In this document: piece by piece, positions 43,511 through 51,906 of the stretch
Layout of the letters: each line of letters begins with the position of its first letter
How positions within the stretch are numbered: the stretch's first letter is position 1
Assembly: GCF_015752315.1 (NCBI RefSeq)
Contig: NZ_JADOVJ010000001.1
Location: 1,542,501 to 1,606,500 of the forward strand
Length of the DNA stretch: 64,000 bases
Reading direction: 5' to 3'
DNA from: Nocardioides luteus
Lineage (GTDB): Bacteria > Actinomycetota > Actinomycetes > Propionibacteriales > Nocardioidaceae
Translations under genes and position numbers: made by a program
The notes under the pieces: model-generated
Databases searched by the model: none
Told to the model about the DNA's origin: nothing
Seen by the model: only the letters and a program-made list of their open reading frames with translations

Positions 43511-44716
43511 ATGACCCAGCACGTCGATGAAGAGGACGTGGCCACGACTGCAGACGAGGATGCCGTCTCCGCGCAGGATCCGCCGGAACGCCCCGCGCCG
43601 AGCCCGCGACTCGCCGGCGCAGTCCTCGCAGGCTTCACCGCGTTGGCGGTGGGCGTCTCCGTCCTGGGCGGGGACTTCTTGAACCCGGCCGCCTCGACGG
43701 CCGACGGTGACTACTCGGGTGAGACCGTCGAGATGATGATCCCGCTGGCCGAGGGTGGCGGCACGGACACCTGGGCGCGGTTCGTCGGCGCCGAGCTGAC
43801 CGAGGCGGTGCCCGGCTCGCCGGGCCTGGCGCCGGTCAACGACGACGGTGGCGAGGGCATCCTCGGCACCAACCACTTCATGACCTCGGCGAAGACCGAT
43901 GGGACCGAGGTGCTGGTCAGCACGGCCTCGACGGTGGTGCCGTATCTCCTCGACATGCCGGCCGTGCGCTACGACTTCGACAAGCTCCGGCCCATCCTCG
44001 CCAACGGCACCGGAGCAGTCGTCTACGCCCGGACCGGCGCCGGCGTACGCGGGGTGGAGGACCTCGTCGGCCGCGACAAGCCCCTCATCTTCGGCGGCAT
44101 CGCGGCGACCAGCCTCGACCTCACCACGATGCTGGCCTTCGACCTCCTCTCCGCCGACATCGACGCGACCTTCGGTTTCGAGGGCCGCGGCCCGGTCAAC
44201 CTCGCGCTGCAGCGCGGCGAGGTCGACATCGACTACCAGACGACCTCCTCCTACGAGCCCGCGGTCGAGCCGCTGGTCGAGGACGGCACCGCGGTGCCGC
44301 TCTTCTCGCTCGGGCAGGTGGACGAGGACGGCGAGATCGTGCGCGATCCCAACTTCCCCGACCTGCCGACCGTCGTCGAGGTGTACGAGCAGATCCACGG
44401 CGAGCAGCCGGACCCCGAGGCGCTGGAGACCTATCGCGCCATCCTGGCGCTGACCTACACGTACCAGAAGGCGCTCTGGGTGCCCGAGGACACACCGGAC
44501 GAGGCGGTCGAGCTGCTGCGCTCGACGGCGGACGAGATGGGCGCCGAGCCCGCCTTCCAGAAGTCCGCGGCCGAGGTGCTGGGTGGCTATCCGCTCGACG
44601 CCTCACCCGACCTCGCCGACCGGATCGGCGAGGCGTACCGCGTGGACGAGAGCGTCCGCGAGGACGTCCTCGAGCTGCTCGAGACCGACTACGACATCAC
44701 CATCGAGCAGAGGTAG
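43511..44716 (+). CDS. tctC: Tripartite tricarboxylate transporter substrate-binding protein
   Basis: A 401-residue TctC/Bug-type binding protein. After a 32-residue acidic cytoplasmic start there is one hydrophobic helix (about 33-55), so it looks membrane-anchored and not a lipoprotein. The binding domain shows VEMMIPLAEGGGTDTWARFV, the family's ligand-loop region, and GIAATSLDLTTMLAFDLL. gaggaact lies before the ATG. The partner membrane protein follows after four bases. Confidence 0.85.
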   Translation: MTQHVDEEDVATTADEDAVSAQDPPERPAPSPRLAGAVLAGFTALAVGVSVLGGDFLNPAASTADGDYSGETVEMMIPLAEGGGTDTWARFVGAELTEAVPGSPGLAPVNDDGGEGILGTNHFMTSAKTDGTEVLVSTASTVVPYLLDMPAVRYDFDKLRPILANGTGAVVYARTGAGVRGVEDLVGRDKPLIFGGIAATSLDLTTMLAFDLLSADIDATFGFEGRGPVNLALQRGEVDIDYQTTSSYEPAVEPLVEDGTAVPLFSLGQVDEDGEIVRDPNFPDLPTVVEVYEQIHGEQPDPEALETYRAILALTYTYQKALWVPEDTPDEAVELLRSTADEMGAEPAFQKSAAEVLGGYPLDASPDLADRIGEAYRVDESVREDVLELLETDYDITIEQR

Positions 44717-44720
44717 AACG

Positions 44721-46793
44721 ATGACCGACGCAGCCTTCTCGGCCCTCGCCTCCCTGGCCGATCCCTCACTTCTCATCATGCTCGCCGTCGGCGTGGTGGC
44801 CGGCCTGATCATCGGCCTCATCCCCGGTCTCGGCGGCACGGGCGCGGTGGCGATCCTGCTCCCGATCACGTTCGGCATGGACCCCGAACCCGCTCTCGCC
44901 ATGCTCATCGGCGCCCTGGCCGTCGTGCACACCTCGGACACCGTCGCCGCCGTGCTGCTCGGCGCACCCGGATCGGCCTCGGCCAGCGTGACGATGCTCG
45001 ACGGCTACTCCATGGCGAGACAGGGGCAGGCCAAACGGGCGCTGTCCCTCGCCTTCCTCTCCTCGATGGCCGGCGGCCTGATCGGGGCGGTCGGGCTCAC
45101 CCTCGCCATCCCGCTGGCGCGGCCGCTGGTGCTGTCCTTCGGCAGCCCGGAGCTCTTCATGCTGACCATCCTCGGCGTCTCGCTCGCCGCGGTGCTTTCG
45201 CGCGGCAACGTCGTCAAGGGCCTGACCGCCGGTCTGCTCGGTCTCCTGCTCGGTCTGGTCGGCACCTCGCCCACGACGGCCGAGGAGCGGTTCTCCTTCG
45301 GGTCGCTGTTCCTCAGCGACGGCATCTCCCTGGTCGCCGTCGCGCTAGGTGTGTTCGGTCTCGCCGAGATCGCCAGCCGCGTCGGTCAGCGCCGGGTGAC
45401 CGAGAAGCCCGTGGAGCTCTCCGGCGGCTGGGGATCCGGCATCCGCGAGTGGATCACCCACTGGACCCACGTCATCCGGGGCGCCCTGATCGGCATCTGG
45501 GCTGGTGTCCTGCCCGGCGTCGGCGCGACCGCCGGCACCTGGCTCGCCTACGGGCAGGCCGTCGCCACCGCCAAGGACAAGCGCAAGTTCGGCAAGGGCG
45601 ACCCCCGCGGCATCGTCGGTCCGGAGAGCGCCAACAACTCCGTCGAGGCCGGCGACCTGATCCCGACCTTCCTCTTCGGCATCCCCGGAGGCGTGCCGTC
45701 GGCGATGCTGCTCGGGATGCTGCTGACGTACGGCATCCAGCCGGGGCCGGCGATCGTCACCGACCATCTCGACCTGATGTACCTGATCGTGTGGGCGTTC
45801 GCGATCGCCTCGGTCGCGGGAGCGTTCCTCTGCTTCCTGGCCACCGGGTCGCTGGCGAAGCTCACCAAGGTGCCCTTCGCCGTGCTCGGGCCGGGTCTCC
45901 TCGTGGTGATGCTCCTGGGTGCGTTCCAGGAGGGTGGCCAGCTCGGCGACCTGTGGGTGATGGTCGTGCTCGGTGTCGTCGGATTCTTCCTCAAGGCGAC
46001 CGGGATGCCGCGGGCACCGTTCCTGATCGGCTTCGTCCTGGCCATCCCGATGGAGCGCTACTACTACCTGACCGCGAGCCTGTACGACGGCGCCTCCTGG
46101 GTCGCCCGGCCCGGCGTGCTCGTCTTCGCCGCGCTGCTGGTCGTGCCCGTGCTGTGGTCCCTGGTCAAGCGGCTCCGCCGAGCGTCCGGGGCTGTCGACG
46201 ACGGCCACCGTGACGAGCACGAGACCGACGAGAGCGATGCGGACGAGCTGGAGGGGTCGCTGGCACGTACGCCCTGGTCCCTCGGCGTCGCCGTGATCGC
46301 GGTGCTCGTCTTCGCAGGGGCGCTGTGGGTGAGCGGGTCGTTCTCCGACGAGGCGCAGCTGATGCCTCGGCTCGTGGCCCTGGGCGGTCTCGCCGCAGCG
46401 GCCGTGCTGACCTGGCAGGAGCTCCGGTCCCGGCGGGACGTCCCACGGAACAGCGGTGGTCCCGTCAGCGGTCCCGTCGACGAGCCGTCCGGTTCCTCCG
46501 GCGCGACCATGCTCGCCACCCGGGTCGAGCCGAGGCTCGACGCCCGGGCCCTGAGCCGGCGCCACGACCTGCTGATCGGGGCTCGCACCTTCGCGGCCAT
46601 GGCAGCGTTCCTGGTGCTCGTCATGGTCGGTGGCTACCTGGCGGCGACGCTGGTGTTCACACCGCTGTTCCTCCTGTACGCAGCCCGCACCCGCCCGCGC
46701 ACGGCGATCATCTACACCCTCGTCCTGGGTGCGGTGCTCCTGGCGCTGCCGTCGCTGCTGCCGGTCGACCTGCCGCTGGGTCTCCTGCAGTGA
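44721..46793 (+). CDS. Tripartite tricarboxylate transporter membrane protein, TctA-TctB fusion
   Basis: A 690-residue membrane protein. Residues 1-495 are TctA: GLIIGLIPGLGGTGAVAILL and GVLPGVGATAGTWLAYGQA are the two repeated glycine-rich motifs, and PESANNSVEAGDLIPTF the conserved centre. An acidic linker (DDGHRDEHETDESDADELEG, about 494-513) leads to about 170 residues with four hydrophobic helices that match the size and pattern of TctB. In most bacteria TctA (about 500) and TctB (about 150) are separate; no separate tctB is found here. The ATG at 44721 has agaggtag upstream. Confidence 0.9.
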   Translation: MTDAAFSALASLADPSLLIMLAVGVVAGLIIGLIPGLGGTGAVAILLPITFGMDPEPALAMLIGALAVVHTSDTVAAVLLGAPGSASASVTMLDGYSMARQGQAKRALSLAFLSSMAGGLIGAVGLTLAIPLARPLVLSFGSPELFMLTILGVSLAAVLSRGNVVKGLTAGLLGLLLGLVGTSPTTAEERFSFGSLFLSDGISLVAVALGVFGLAEIASRVGQRRVTEKPVELSGGWGSGIREWITHWTHVIRGALIGIWAGVLPGVGATAGTWLAYGQAVATAKDKRKFGKGDPRGIVGPESANNSVEAGDLIPTFLFGIPGGVPSAMLLGMLLTYGIQPGPAIVTDHLDLMYLIVWAFAIASVAGAFLCFLATGSLAKLTKVPFAVLGPGLLVVMLLGAFQEGGQLGDLWVMVVLGVVGFFLKATGMPRAPFLIGFVLAIPMERYYYLTASLYDGASWVARPGVLVFAALLVVPVLWSLVKRLRRASGAVDDGHRDEHETDESDADELEGSLARTPWSLGVAVIAVLVFAGALWVSGSFSDEAQLMPRLVALGGLAAAAVLTWQELRSRRDVPRNSGGPVSGPVDEPSGSSGATMLATRVEPRLDARALSRRHDLLIGARTFAAMAAFLVLVMVGGYLAATLVFTPLFLLYAARTRPRTAIIYTLVLGAVLLALPSLLPVDLPLGLLQ

Positions 46794-46839
46794 CCGCGCC
46801 GATCTCCCGCCCGTCCACGTATCACCGAGAGGAACGCTG

Positions 46840-47214
46840 ATGACCATCGTCGTCGCCTACGCCGACACTCCACCCGGACACGCCGCCGTCACGGCTGCAG
46901 TCACCGAGTCCCGTGAGGGCGAGACGGTGGTCGTCGTCCCCGCCGTACGCGGCGAGCGGATCCCCGAGGTGGGCGAGCTCGAGGGCCGCTGGCCCGATCT
47001 CGCCGGCCGCGTCGAGGTCGAGCGCGGAGACCTGGGTGACCCCAGTGACACCGTCGTCCAGGTCGCCCAGCGCCTCGAAGCACGTCTGATCATCCTGGGT
47101 CTGCGGGCGCGGACCCCGGTCGGCAAGCTGGTCTTCGGCAGCACCGCTCAGCGGATCCTGCTCGACGCCACCTCGCCGGTGCTCGCGGTCAAGCCGCCCG
47201 TGGCCGCCACCTGA
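46840..47214 (+). CDS. Universal stress protein (UspA family)
   Basis: A 124-residue single-domain Usp. The ATP-binding motif G-2x-G-9x-G is seen in GLRARTPVGKLVFGSTAQRI, followed by ATSPVLAVK at the C-terminus. gagaggaac precedes the ATG by five bases. It is the last gene of the tricarboxylate operon; Usp proteins linked to transporters often bind to or regulate them. The start at 46840 is clear; the open frame upstream overlaps tctA. Confidence 0.9.
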   Translation: MTIVVAYADTPPGHAAVTAAVTESREGETVVVVPAVRGERIPEVGELEGRWPDLAGRVEVERGDLGDPSDTVVQVAQRLEARLIILGLRARTPVGKLVFGSTAQRILLDATSPVLAVKPPVAAT

Positions 47215-47235
47215 GCGTGGACGAGGCGCCGCCGC

Positions 47236-47253
47236 ATCAGCCATTTGGCTGAT
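47236..47253. promoter_or_regulatory. 18-bp palindrome upstream of the MMPL gene
   Basis: atcagcca-tt-tggctgat is a perfect 8-bp inverted repeat with a two-base centre, located 59 bases before the MMPL start. It has the size of a repressor operator; it could also be the hairpin that ends the tricarboxylate operon. Confidence 0.5.
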
Positions 47254-47278
47254 TCCCGGCTCAGCCTTGTTCGCGATG

Positions 47279-47320
47279 ATCTGCCATGCCACCGCTGATG
47301 GAGTTGGTGGCATGGCAGAT
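47279..47320 (+). promoter_or_regulatory. 15-bp hairpin covering the MMPL start codon
   Basis: atctgccatgccacc (47279-47293) pairs perfectly with ggtggcatggcagat (47306-47320). The ATG at 47312 lies in the right arm and the ggag ribosome site lies in the 12-base loop, so the structure would close the start site in the message. Confidence 0.7.
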
Positions 47321-49384
47321 TCTCTTGTTCGTACGCGGTCGGTGGCCCGTCCGCACGTCGCAGACAGGTTGACCTCACGGCGGGGAGCGTGGCTGGCCCT
47401 CGGGCTCGCAGCGGTCGTGATGGGCGTGCTCTTCGGACTCTTCGGCGGGGTGGAGGCGCCGGAGCGGTCCGGGCAGGCGCCGGTGGGCTCGGAGTCGACG
47501 CGCGTCGGTGAGCTGATGGAGGAGTTCCCGGGGGCGGACCGTCAGGCAGCGATCGTCGTCGCCACGCGCGAGGACGGCGGCGAGCTCTCCGCGGGTGATC
47601 TCGAGGGTCTCCGCCCGGTCGGGGACGTGGCGGGTGCCGGCGAGCCCATGGTCAGCGAGGACGGGAGGGCGGCGGTCCTGTCGGCCCCGATCAGGGTCGG
47701 CGCCGACAACGCCGGGAACGAGGCGACGATCGAGGCCCTGCGTACGGCCATCGCGGCGAAGGCGCCCGACGGGATCATCCTCGAGGTGACCGGTGGGCCG
47801 GCGTTCGGTGCCGACATGGCCGCCGCCTTCGAGGGCGCGGACGTCACGCTGCTGCTGGTGACGATCCTGATCGTCGCGATCCTGCTGATCATCACCTACC
47901 GATCGCCGGTGCTGTGGCTCGTCCCGCTGATCGTGGTCGCGCTCGCCGACGGGCTGGCGGCGAGGGTCACCGCGGCGGCCGGAGCGCTGTGGAACCTCGA
48001 GTTCGACGCCGGCATCGTCAGCGTGCTCGTGTTCGGCGCCGGCACGAACTACGCGCTCCTGCTGATCTCCCGCTACCGGGAGGAGTTGCAGCAGAGCGAC
48101 GACGACCGGGCGGCGCTGAGCCGCGCCTGGCGCACGACGGTTCCCGCGGTGCTCGCCTCGAACGTGACGGTCGTGCTCGCCCTGCTGGCCCTGGTCTTCG
48201 CCACGATCCCGATGACCCGCGGGCTGGGGATCCCGGCCGCGATCGGTCTGCTGATCGCGCTGGTGGCGGTGCTGTTCGTGCTGCCGCCGTTCCTGGCGGT
48301 GTGCGGGCGCAGGCTCTTCTGGCCGTTCATCCCTCGCCCCGGCGGGGCACGCACCCAGGGGCGTACGTGGCGGGTGATCGCCTCCCGGGTCGCGAAGCGG
48401 CCGGCGGCGAGCCTCGTCGGCGGGCTCGCGCTGCTCGCGGTGATGGCCGCCGGCCTGTTCGGCACCTCGGTCGGCCTCGACCAGGTCGAGAAGTTCCGGG
48501 TGCAGTCCGAGTCGGCCGCCGGCCTGGAGACGCTCTCGGCCCACTTCCCGCCCGGCGACGCCCAGCCGATCCACATCGTCGCCGACAGCACGGCGGCCGA
48601 CGAGGTGGTGGCGGCCGTGGCCGAGGTCGAGGGAGTCGTACGCGCCCACCCGGCCGGAACCACCGACGACGGATCGCTCACGAAGATCTCCGTGACCAGC
48701 GCCTTCTCGCCCGGCACCGAGCGCAGCCTCGACCAGATCGCCGAGCTGCGTGAGGCCGTCCACCCGATCCCGGGCGCGGACGCGCTCGTCGGCGGTGCGG
48801 TCGCCACCGAGCTGGACGCGAAGGAGGGGAGCGAGCGCGACCTGCTGCTGGTCGCACCGCTGGTGCTCGCGGTGAGCTTCCTCGTCCTCCTCGCGCTGCT
48901 GCGTTCGCTGGTCGCCCCGGTGCTGCTGTTCCTGGTCAACCTCGCCAGCGCCGCGGCCGCGATCGGGGCGGGAGCCTGGCTGAGCCGGGTGCTGTTCGAC
49001 CAGCATGCGCTCGACCTCCAGGTGCCGATCCTCGCGTTCCTGTTCCTGGTCGCGCTCGGCATCGACTACACGATCTTCCTCGTCCACCGCGCGCGTACGG
49101 AGGTGGCGACGGTCGGCACCCGGGCGGCCATGGTCGAGGCGGTCGCCCACACGGGCAACGTGATCACCAGCGCGGGCATCGTGCTGGCCGCGGTGTTCGC
49201 GGCGCTCGGGGTGCTCCCGCTGGTGGTCCTCGGGCAGCTCGGCCTGATCGTCGGGGTCGGTGTGCTCGTCGACACGCTCGTGGTGCGTACGGTGATCGTC
49301 CCGGCGATCTTCGCACTCGTCGGCGAACGAATCTGGTGGCCGAGCAGGTCGGCGGGGCGGGCCGGGAGAGTATTGGTCTCATGA
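47312..49384 (+). CDS. MMPL-family RND transporter
   Basis: A 690-residue membrane transporter of the MMPL/RND type with two repeated halves, each with a large outer loop and a cluster of helices (about 25-45 and 165-330, then 370-395 and 510-680). Motifs include FGAGTNYALLLISRYREEL and LGIDYTIFLVHRARTEVAT, the Asp-Tyr pairs used for proton transport; in the first half Asp is replaced by Asn in GTNY. MMPL proteins export lipids or drugs. The ATG has ggag eight bases upstream, inside a hairpin. It overlaps the sensor kinase gene by four bases (ATGA). Confidence 0.92.
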   Translation: MADSLVRTRSVARPHVADRLTSRRGAWLALGLAAVVMGVLFGLFGGVEAPERSGQAPVGSESTRVGELMEEFPGADRQAAIVVATREDGGELSAGDLEGLRPVGDVAGAGEPMVSEDGRAAVLSAPIRVGADNAGNEATIEALRTAIAAKAPDGIILEVTGGPAFGADMAAAFEGADVTLLLVTILIVAILLIITYRSPVLWLVPLIVVALADGLAARVTAAAGALWNLEFDAGIVSVLVFGAGTNYALLLISRYREELQQSDDDRAALSRAWRTTVPAVLASNVTVVLALLALVFATIPMTRGLGIPAAIGLLIALVAVLFVLPPFLAVCGRRLFWPFIPRPGGARTQGRTWRVIASRVAKRPAASLVGGLALLAVMAAGLFGTSVGLDQVEKFRVQSESAAGLETLSAHFPPGDAQPIHIVADSTAADEVVAAVAEVEGVVRAHPAGTTDDGSLTKISVTSAFSPGTERSLDQIAELREAVHPIPGADALVGGAVATELDAKEGSERDLLLVAPLVLAVSFLVLLALLRSLVAPVLLFLVNLASAAAAIGAGAWLSRVLFDQHALDLQVPILAFLFLVALGIDYTIFLVHRARTEVATVGTRAAMVEAVAHTGNVITSAGIVLAAVFAALGVLPLVVLGQLGLIVGVGVLVDTLVVRTVIVPAIFALVGERIWWPSRSAGRAGRVLVS

Positions 49385-50631
49385 GCGTCGTGCACATGCC
49401 GCTGGGGTGGACCGGCCCCTCGGGTTCCACCTCGGCCCGGTCGACGGTGCGGGCCATGGAGGTCGGCCAGCACGTCATCGCCGTCGTGCTGACCGCGATC
49501 GGTGTCAGCCGTGCCGTCGGCGACGGCGTGGCGCTTCCGGTCGCGGTCGCCTCGGGAGTCGCGATCCTCGGGTGGCACACCGCCGGGGTGGTCCTGCCCT
49601 CCCGGACACGCTCGCGCCGGCTCCTGGTGTGGTGGCTGGTCGGCTTCGCCGCGATCTGGACCGCCGCGGTCGTGGTCTCGGCCGAGTTCGTCTGGCTGGC
49701 GTTCCTGCTGTGGCTGCTCGCCGGTCACCTGCTGCCGCTGCGCTGGGGGCTGGCCTTCTCGGCACTGATCCTCGTGGTCGTGATCGTCGCCCCCGTCCTG
49801 GACCGCGGCACGACCAGCTATGCGGACGTCTTCGGCCCGGTCATCGGCGGCATCTTCGCGTTCGGCATCTCGCGTGGCTACCTCCAGCTCCTGCGGGACG
49901 CAGCCGAGCGCGAGCGGCTGGTGACCTCGCTGCGGAGCGCCCAGCAGGAGATGGCCGAGCTGCAGGACGAGCTCGTGCTGGCGCAGCGCCACTCCGGGGC
50001 CGTCGCCGAGCGCACCCGGATCTCGCGCGACATCCACGACACCATCGCCCAGGCGCTCTCCTCGATCCGACTGCTGACCCATGCCGGCGGCAGCCGCACC
50101 ACGGACGAGGACGCGTCGCGGACGTTCGCGCAGGTCGAGGCGCTCGCCGGTGACAGCCTCGCCGACGTACGCCGGATCGTGGCGGCGCTGGCTCCCGCCG
50201 AGCTCGAGGACGCCGCGCTCGCCTCGGCGCTGCGGCGGATGCTCGACCGCGCGCACGACGAGGCGGGCTTGGTGGCCGAGCTCCATGTCGACGACACCCT
50301 CCCGCTGCTGCGGACCGAGGTCGAGGTCGCGCTGCTCCGCACCGCCCAGTCGGCGCTGTCCAACGTACGTCTCCACGCCGGCGCCACCCGGGTCGTCGTC
50401 ACCCTGACCGACGACCAGGACTCGGTACGCATGGACATCAGCGACGACGGGGCCGGCTTCGACGTCGCCGCCTGGGAGCAGGACGCCGGCGCGGGATCGT
50501 CGAGCTACGGCCTGCGGTTCATGCGGGCCCGGCTCCGCGAGCTCGGCGGCGGGCTCGACGTGGAGAGCACCCCCGGCGAGGGCACCGCGGTCTCCGCCCA
50601 TCTGCCGATCCACGTCGAGGGGCTGCGATGA
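49381..50631 (+). CDS. Sensor histidine kinase, NarL/HisKA_3 type
   Basis: A 416-residue membrane kinase with about five hydrophobic helices (30-150), a short coiled coil, the HisKA_3 phospho-site His in RTRISRDIHDTIAQALSSI and an ATPase domain with SDDGAGFDV and STPGEGTAV. The ATG at 49381 overlaps the MMPL stop and its own stop overlaps the response regulator, so exporter and two-component system form one coupled operon. The signal is unknown; a membrane lipid or drug that the MMPL exporter moves is a natural guess. Confidence 0.93.
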   Translation: MSVVHMPLGWTGPSGSTSARSTVRAMEVGQHVIAVVLTAIGVSRAVGDGVALPVAVASGVAILGWHTAGVVLPSRTRSRRLLVWWLVGFAAIWTAAVVVSAEFVWLAFLLWLLAGHLLPLRWGLAFSALILVVVIVAPVLDRGTTSYADVFGPVIGGIFAFGISRGYLQLLRDAAERERLVTSLRSAQQEMAELQDELVLAQRHSGAVAERTRISRDIHDTIAQALSSIRLLTHAGGSRTTDEDASRTFAQVEALAGDSLADVRRIVAALAPAELEDAALASALRRMLDRAHDEAGLVAELHVDDTLPLLRTEVEVALLRTAQSALSNVRLHAGATRVVVTLTDDQDSVRMDISDDGAGFDVAAWEQDAGAGSSSYGLRFMRARLRELGGGLDVESTPGEGTAVSAHLPIHVEGLR

Positions 50632-51245
50632 CGACGGTGCTCCTCGTCGACGACCACCCGGTCGTACGCAGCGGGCTGCGTGCGGTGATCGACGCCGGCG
50701 AGTCCCTGCGGGTGATCGGCGAGGCGGCCACGGGGGAGGAGGCGATCGTGCTCGCCGGTGACCTCCGTCCCGATGTCGTGCTGTGTGACCTGCGCCTCGG
50801 CAGCGGGATCGACGGCATCCGGACCACGGTCGCGCTGCGGGCGCTCGACCCGGCACCGGCGGTGCTGATCCTGACGACCTTCGACCGTGACGCCGAGGTG
50901 CTCGGCGCGATCGAGGCCGGTGCCGCCGGCTACCTCCTCAAGGACGTCGACCCGGGGGTCATCGTCGAGGGGATCCGGCGAGCCGCCGCCGGTGATATGG
51001 TGCTCGCCCCGGACCTCGCCGCGCGCGTGCTCAAGGGCATGCGCAGCCCGCTGCCACGGCTGACCGACCGGGAGATCGAGGTGCTGCGGCACCTGGCGCG
51101 GGGCGCCACCAACCGGGAGATCGCCCGCACCCTCTTCGTCACCGAGGCGACCGTGAAGAGCCACCTCGCGCACATCTTCACCAAGCTCGACGTCGACAGC
51201 CGGTCCCGAGCCATCCACGTCGCCCAGGAGACCGGCCTGATCTGA
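50628..51245 (+). CDS. LuxR/NarL-family response regulator
   Basis: A 205-residue regulator. The receiver domain has LLVDDHPVVRSGLR and the phospho-acceptor Asp in VVLCDLRLG; the output helix-turn-helix is PRLTDREIEVLRHLARGATN then EATVKSHLAHIFTKLDV. It overlaps the kinase stop (ATGA) and ends one base before the stop of the convergent regulator at 51247. Confidence 0.94.
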   Translation: MTTVLLVDDHPVVRSGLRAVIDAGESLRVIGEAATGEEAIVLAGDLRPDVVLCDLRLGSGIDGIRTTVALRALDPAPAVLILTTFDRDAEVLGAIEAGAAGYLLKDVDPGVIVEGIRRAAAGDMVLAPDLAARVLKGMRSPLPRLTDREIEVLRHLARGATNREIARTLFVTEATVKSHLAHIFTKLDVDSRSRAIHVAQETGLI

Positions 51246-51246
51246 A

Positions 51247-51906
51247 TCAGTGCTCGACGAGCCCGGACTGGTAGGCCCAGACGGCGGCCTGCAGCCGCGA
51301 CTTCACCCCGAGCTTGGGCATCATCCGGGCCAGATGGGACTTCACCGTGGAGACCTCGAGGACGAGGGCCTGGGCGATCTCCTCGTTGGACATGCCCTCG
51401 GCGAGATGGAGCAGGATGTCGAGCTCCCGCGTGGTGAGGAGCTCGCTGCCGCGGGCGGCGGTCACGGGCTGCGTACGCCTCCGGGTGACGACCTCGCGCA
51501 GGACGCGGCGGGTCAGGGAGGTGTCGAGGGTGCCGTGACCGGCGGCGACGGAGCGGACCGCGGCGACGATGGCGTCGGGGTCGGCGTCCTTGAGGAGGAA
51601 GCCGGAGGCGCCGGCCTCGAGGGCGCCGAAGACGTAGTCGTCGATGTCGAAGGTGGTCAGGACCAGCACCGGGATGGGGTCGGCGACGTCGGGGCCGCAG
51701 AGCTCGCGGGTGGCGCTGATGCCGTCGCGGCCGGGCATCCGGATGTCCATGCAGACCACGTCGGGGCGCAGCGCCAACGCCTGCTCGACCGCGGCTGCGC
51801 CGTCCTCGGCCACCGCGACGACCTCGATGTCGGGCTCGGTCTCCAGCAGCGTACGCAGCCCGGCACGCACCAGCGGCTGGTCGTCGGCGACCACGACCCG
51901 GATCAT
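51247..51906 (-). CDS. LuxR/NarL-family response regulator (second system)
   Basis: A 219-residue regulator with receiver start VVVADDQPLVRAGLR, phospho-acceptor Asp in VVCMDIRMPG, and output domain LTTRELDILLHLAEGMSNEE with EVSTVKSHLARMMPKLGV. The ATG at 51906 overlaps the stop of its kinase (ATGA). The long frame upstream is on top of the kinase gene and is not real. Confidence 0.94.
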   Translation of the reverse strand: MIRVVVADDQPLVRAGLRTLLETEPDIEVVAVAEDGAAAVEQALALRPDVVCMDIRMPGRDGISATRELCGPDVADPIPVLVLTTFDIDDYVFGALEAGASGFLLKDADPDAIVAAVRSVAAGHGTLDTSLTRRVLREVVTRRRTQPVTAARGSELLTTRELDILLHLAEGMSNEEIAQALVLEVSTVKSHLARMMPKLGVKSRLQAAVWAYQSGLVEH

